Source of the DNA: Cervus elaphus
Lineage: Eukaryota; Chordata; Mammalia; Artiodactyla; Cervidae
DNA: 64,000 bases
Direction of reading: 5' to 3'
Assembly (NCBI RefSeq): GCF_910594005.1
Contig: NC_057832.1
Location: 99,087,152-99,151,151 of the forward strand
The stretch's first letter is position 1; every line of letters starts with the position of its first letter. Position numbers and translations under genes: made by a program. The notes below the pieces were generated by a model. It did not search any database and was not told where the DNA came from. It was given only the letters and a program-made list of their open reading frames with translations. Below are positions 63,818 through 64,000 of the stretch, piece after piece.

Positions 63818-64000
63818 CTGATTAAATTTTAAAAAATTTATTGTTTTTTTCCTTTTGTTGCTGTTGATTTGTTCTTGAGGTGGCGACACCAGCAGACAAA
63901 ACATGTCCTCGTGCCTAGCGCCTGTCAGGGCCACGATTCCTGTAAAGCATCAGGGCTTGCCTCAGCTTTCCTCTCCTGCCTCACCCCCATCAAGTCAACA
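63818..64000 (-). other. TNPO3: Probable 3' UTR end of TNPO3 (minus strand)
   Basis: On the minus strand this stretch ends with AATAAA at 63,842-63,837 after an A-rich run. In mammals TNPO3 (transportin-3) lies tail to tail with IRF5, which fits. No TNPO3 coding sequence is inside the window, so the name rests on synteny. Confidence 0.5.
63837..63842 (-). terminator. TNPO3: Poly(A) signal, minus strand
   Basis: AATAAA on the minus strand (TTTATT on the plus strand), consistent with transcription arriving from the right edge. Confidence 0.5.

Overview
This is mammalian nuclear DNA from a ruminant, most likely a bovid close to cattle. The evidence is the dense set of ruminant-specific retroelements: BovB (RTE) LINE copies ending in repeated GAACT units, Bov-tA/BovA SINEs, and CHR-2-type tRNA-derived SINEs. 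They lie among older mammal-wide repeats (MIR, L1, MLT1 LTRs). The two protein-coding genes are split into GT-AG exons, and their order matches the mammalian KCP - IRF5 - TNPO3 block (human 7q32, cattle chromosome 4 by synteny).

Region 1 (about 1-26,800, minus strand) is KCP (kielin/chordin-like protein). I resolved 39 coding exons by splice sites and phase. They join without a break into 1,436 codons: signal peptide, coiled-coil segment, about 20-21 von Willebrand type C (VWC) modules, and the first part of a VWD domain. The gene runs off the left edge, so the rest of VWD and the C-terminal region are missing. Its introns carry many BovB and SINE insertions, several with clear target-site duplications.

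Region 2 (about 26,800-46,800) is the intergenic space between the divergently transcribed KCP and IRF5. It holds repeats (an old L1 broken up by younger insertions, BovB, Bov-tA, CHR-2, MIR, MLT1) and unique sequence in which I see no supported gene.

Region 3 (about 46,800-58,960, plus strand) is IRF5 (interferon regulatory factor 5). A CpG-rich promoter and a probable non-coding first exon (donor at 47,369/47,370) precede a 5.3 kb first intron. Eight coding exons (52,695-57,767) encode 499 residues: the five-tryptophan DNA-binding domain, an acidic/NES linker, the IRF association domain, and the C-terminal serine-rich activation region. The 3' UTR contains a SINE fragment and a composite CA/33-bp tandem repeat before the first poly(A) signal.

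Region 4 (about 59,000-64,000) has old L1-like sequence, a 1.5 kb BovB copy with the longest reverse-transcriptase reading frame of the window, and at the right edge what is probably the 3' UTR of a minus-strand gene, TNPO3 by synteny.

The genes are known families: KCP is a secreted modulator of BMP/TGF-beta signalling, and IRF5 is a transcription factor downstream of Toll-like receptors. I see no sign of an undescribed molecular system. The notable observations concern KCP module number, repeat-derived IRF5 UTR sequence, promoter motifs, and repeat nesting.
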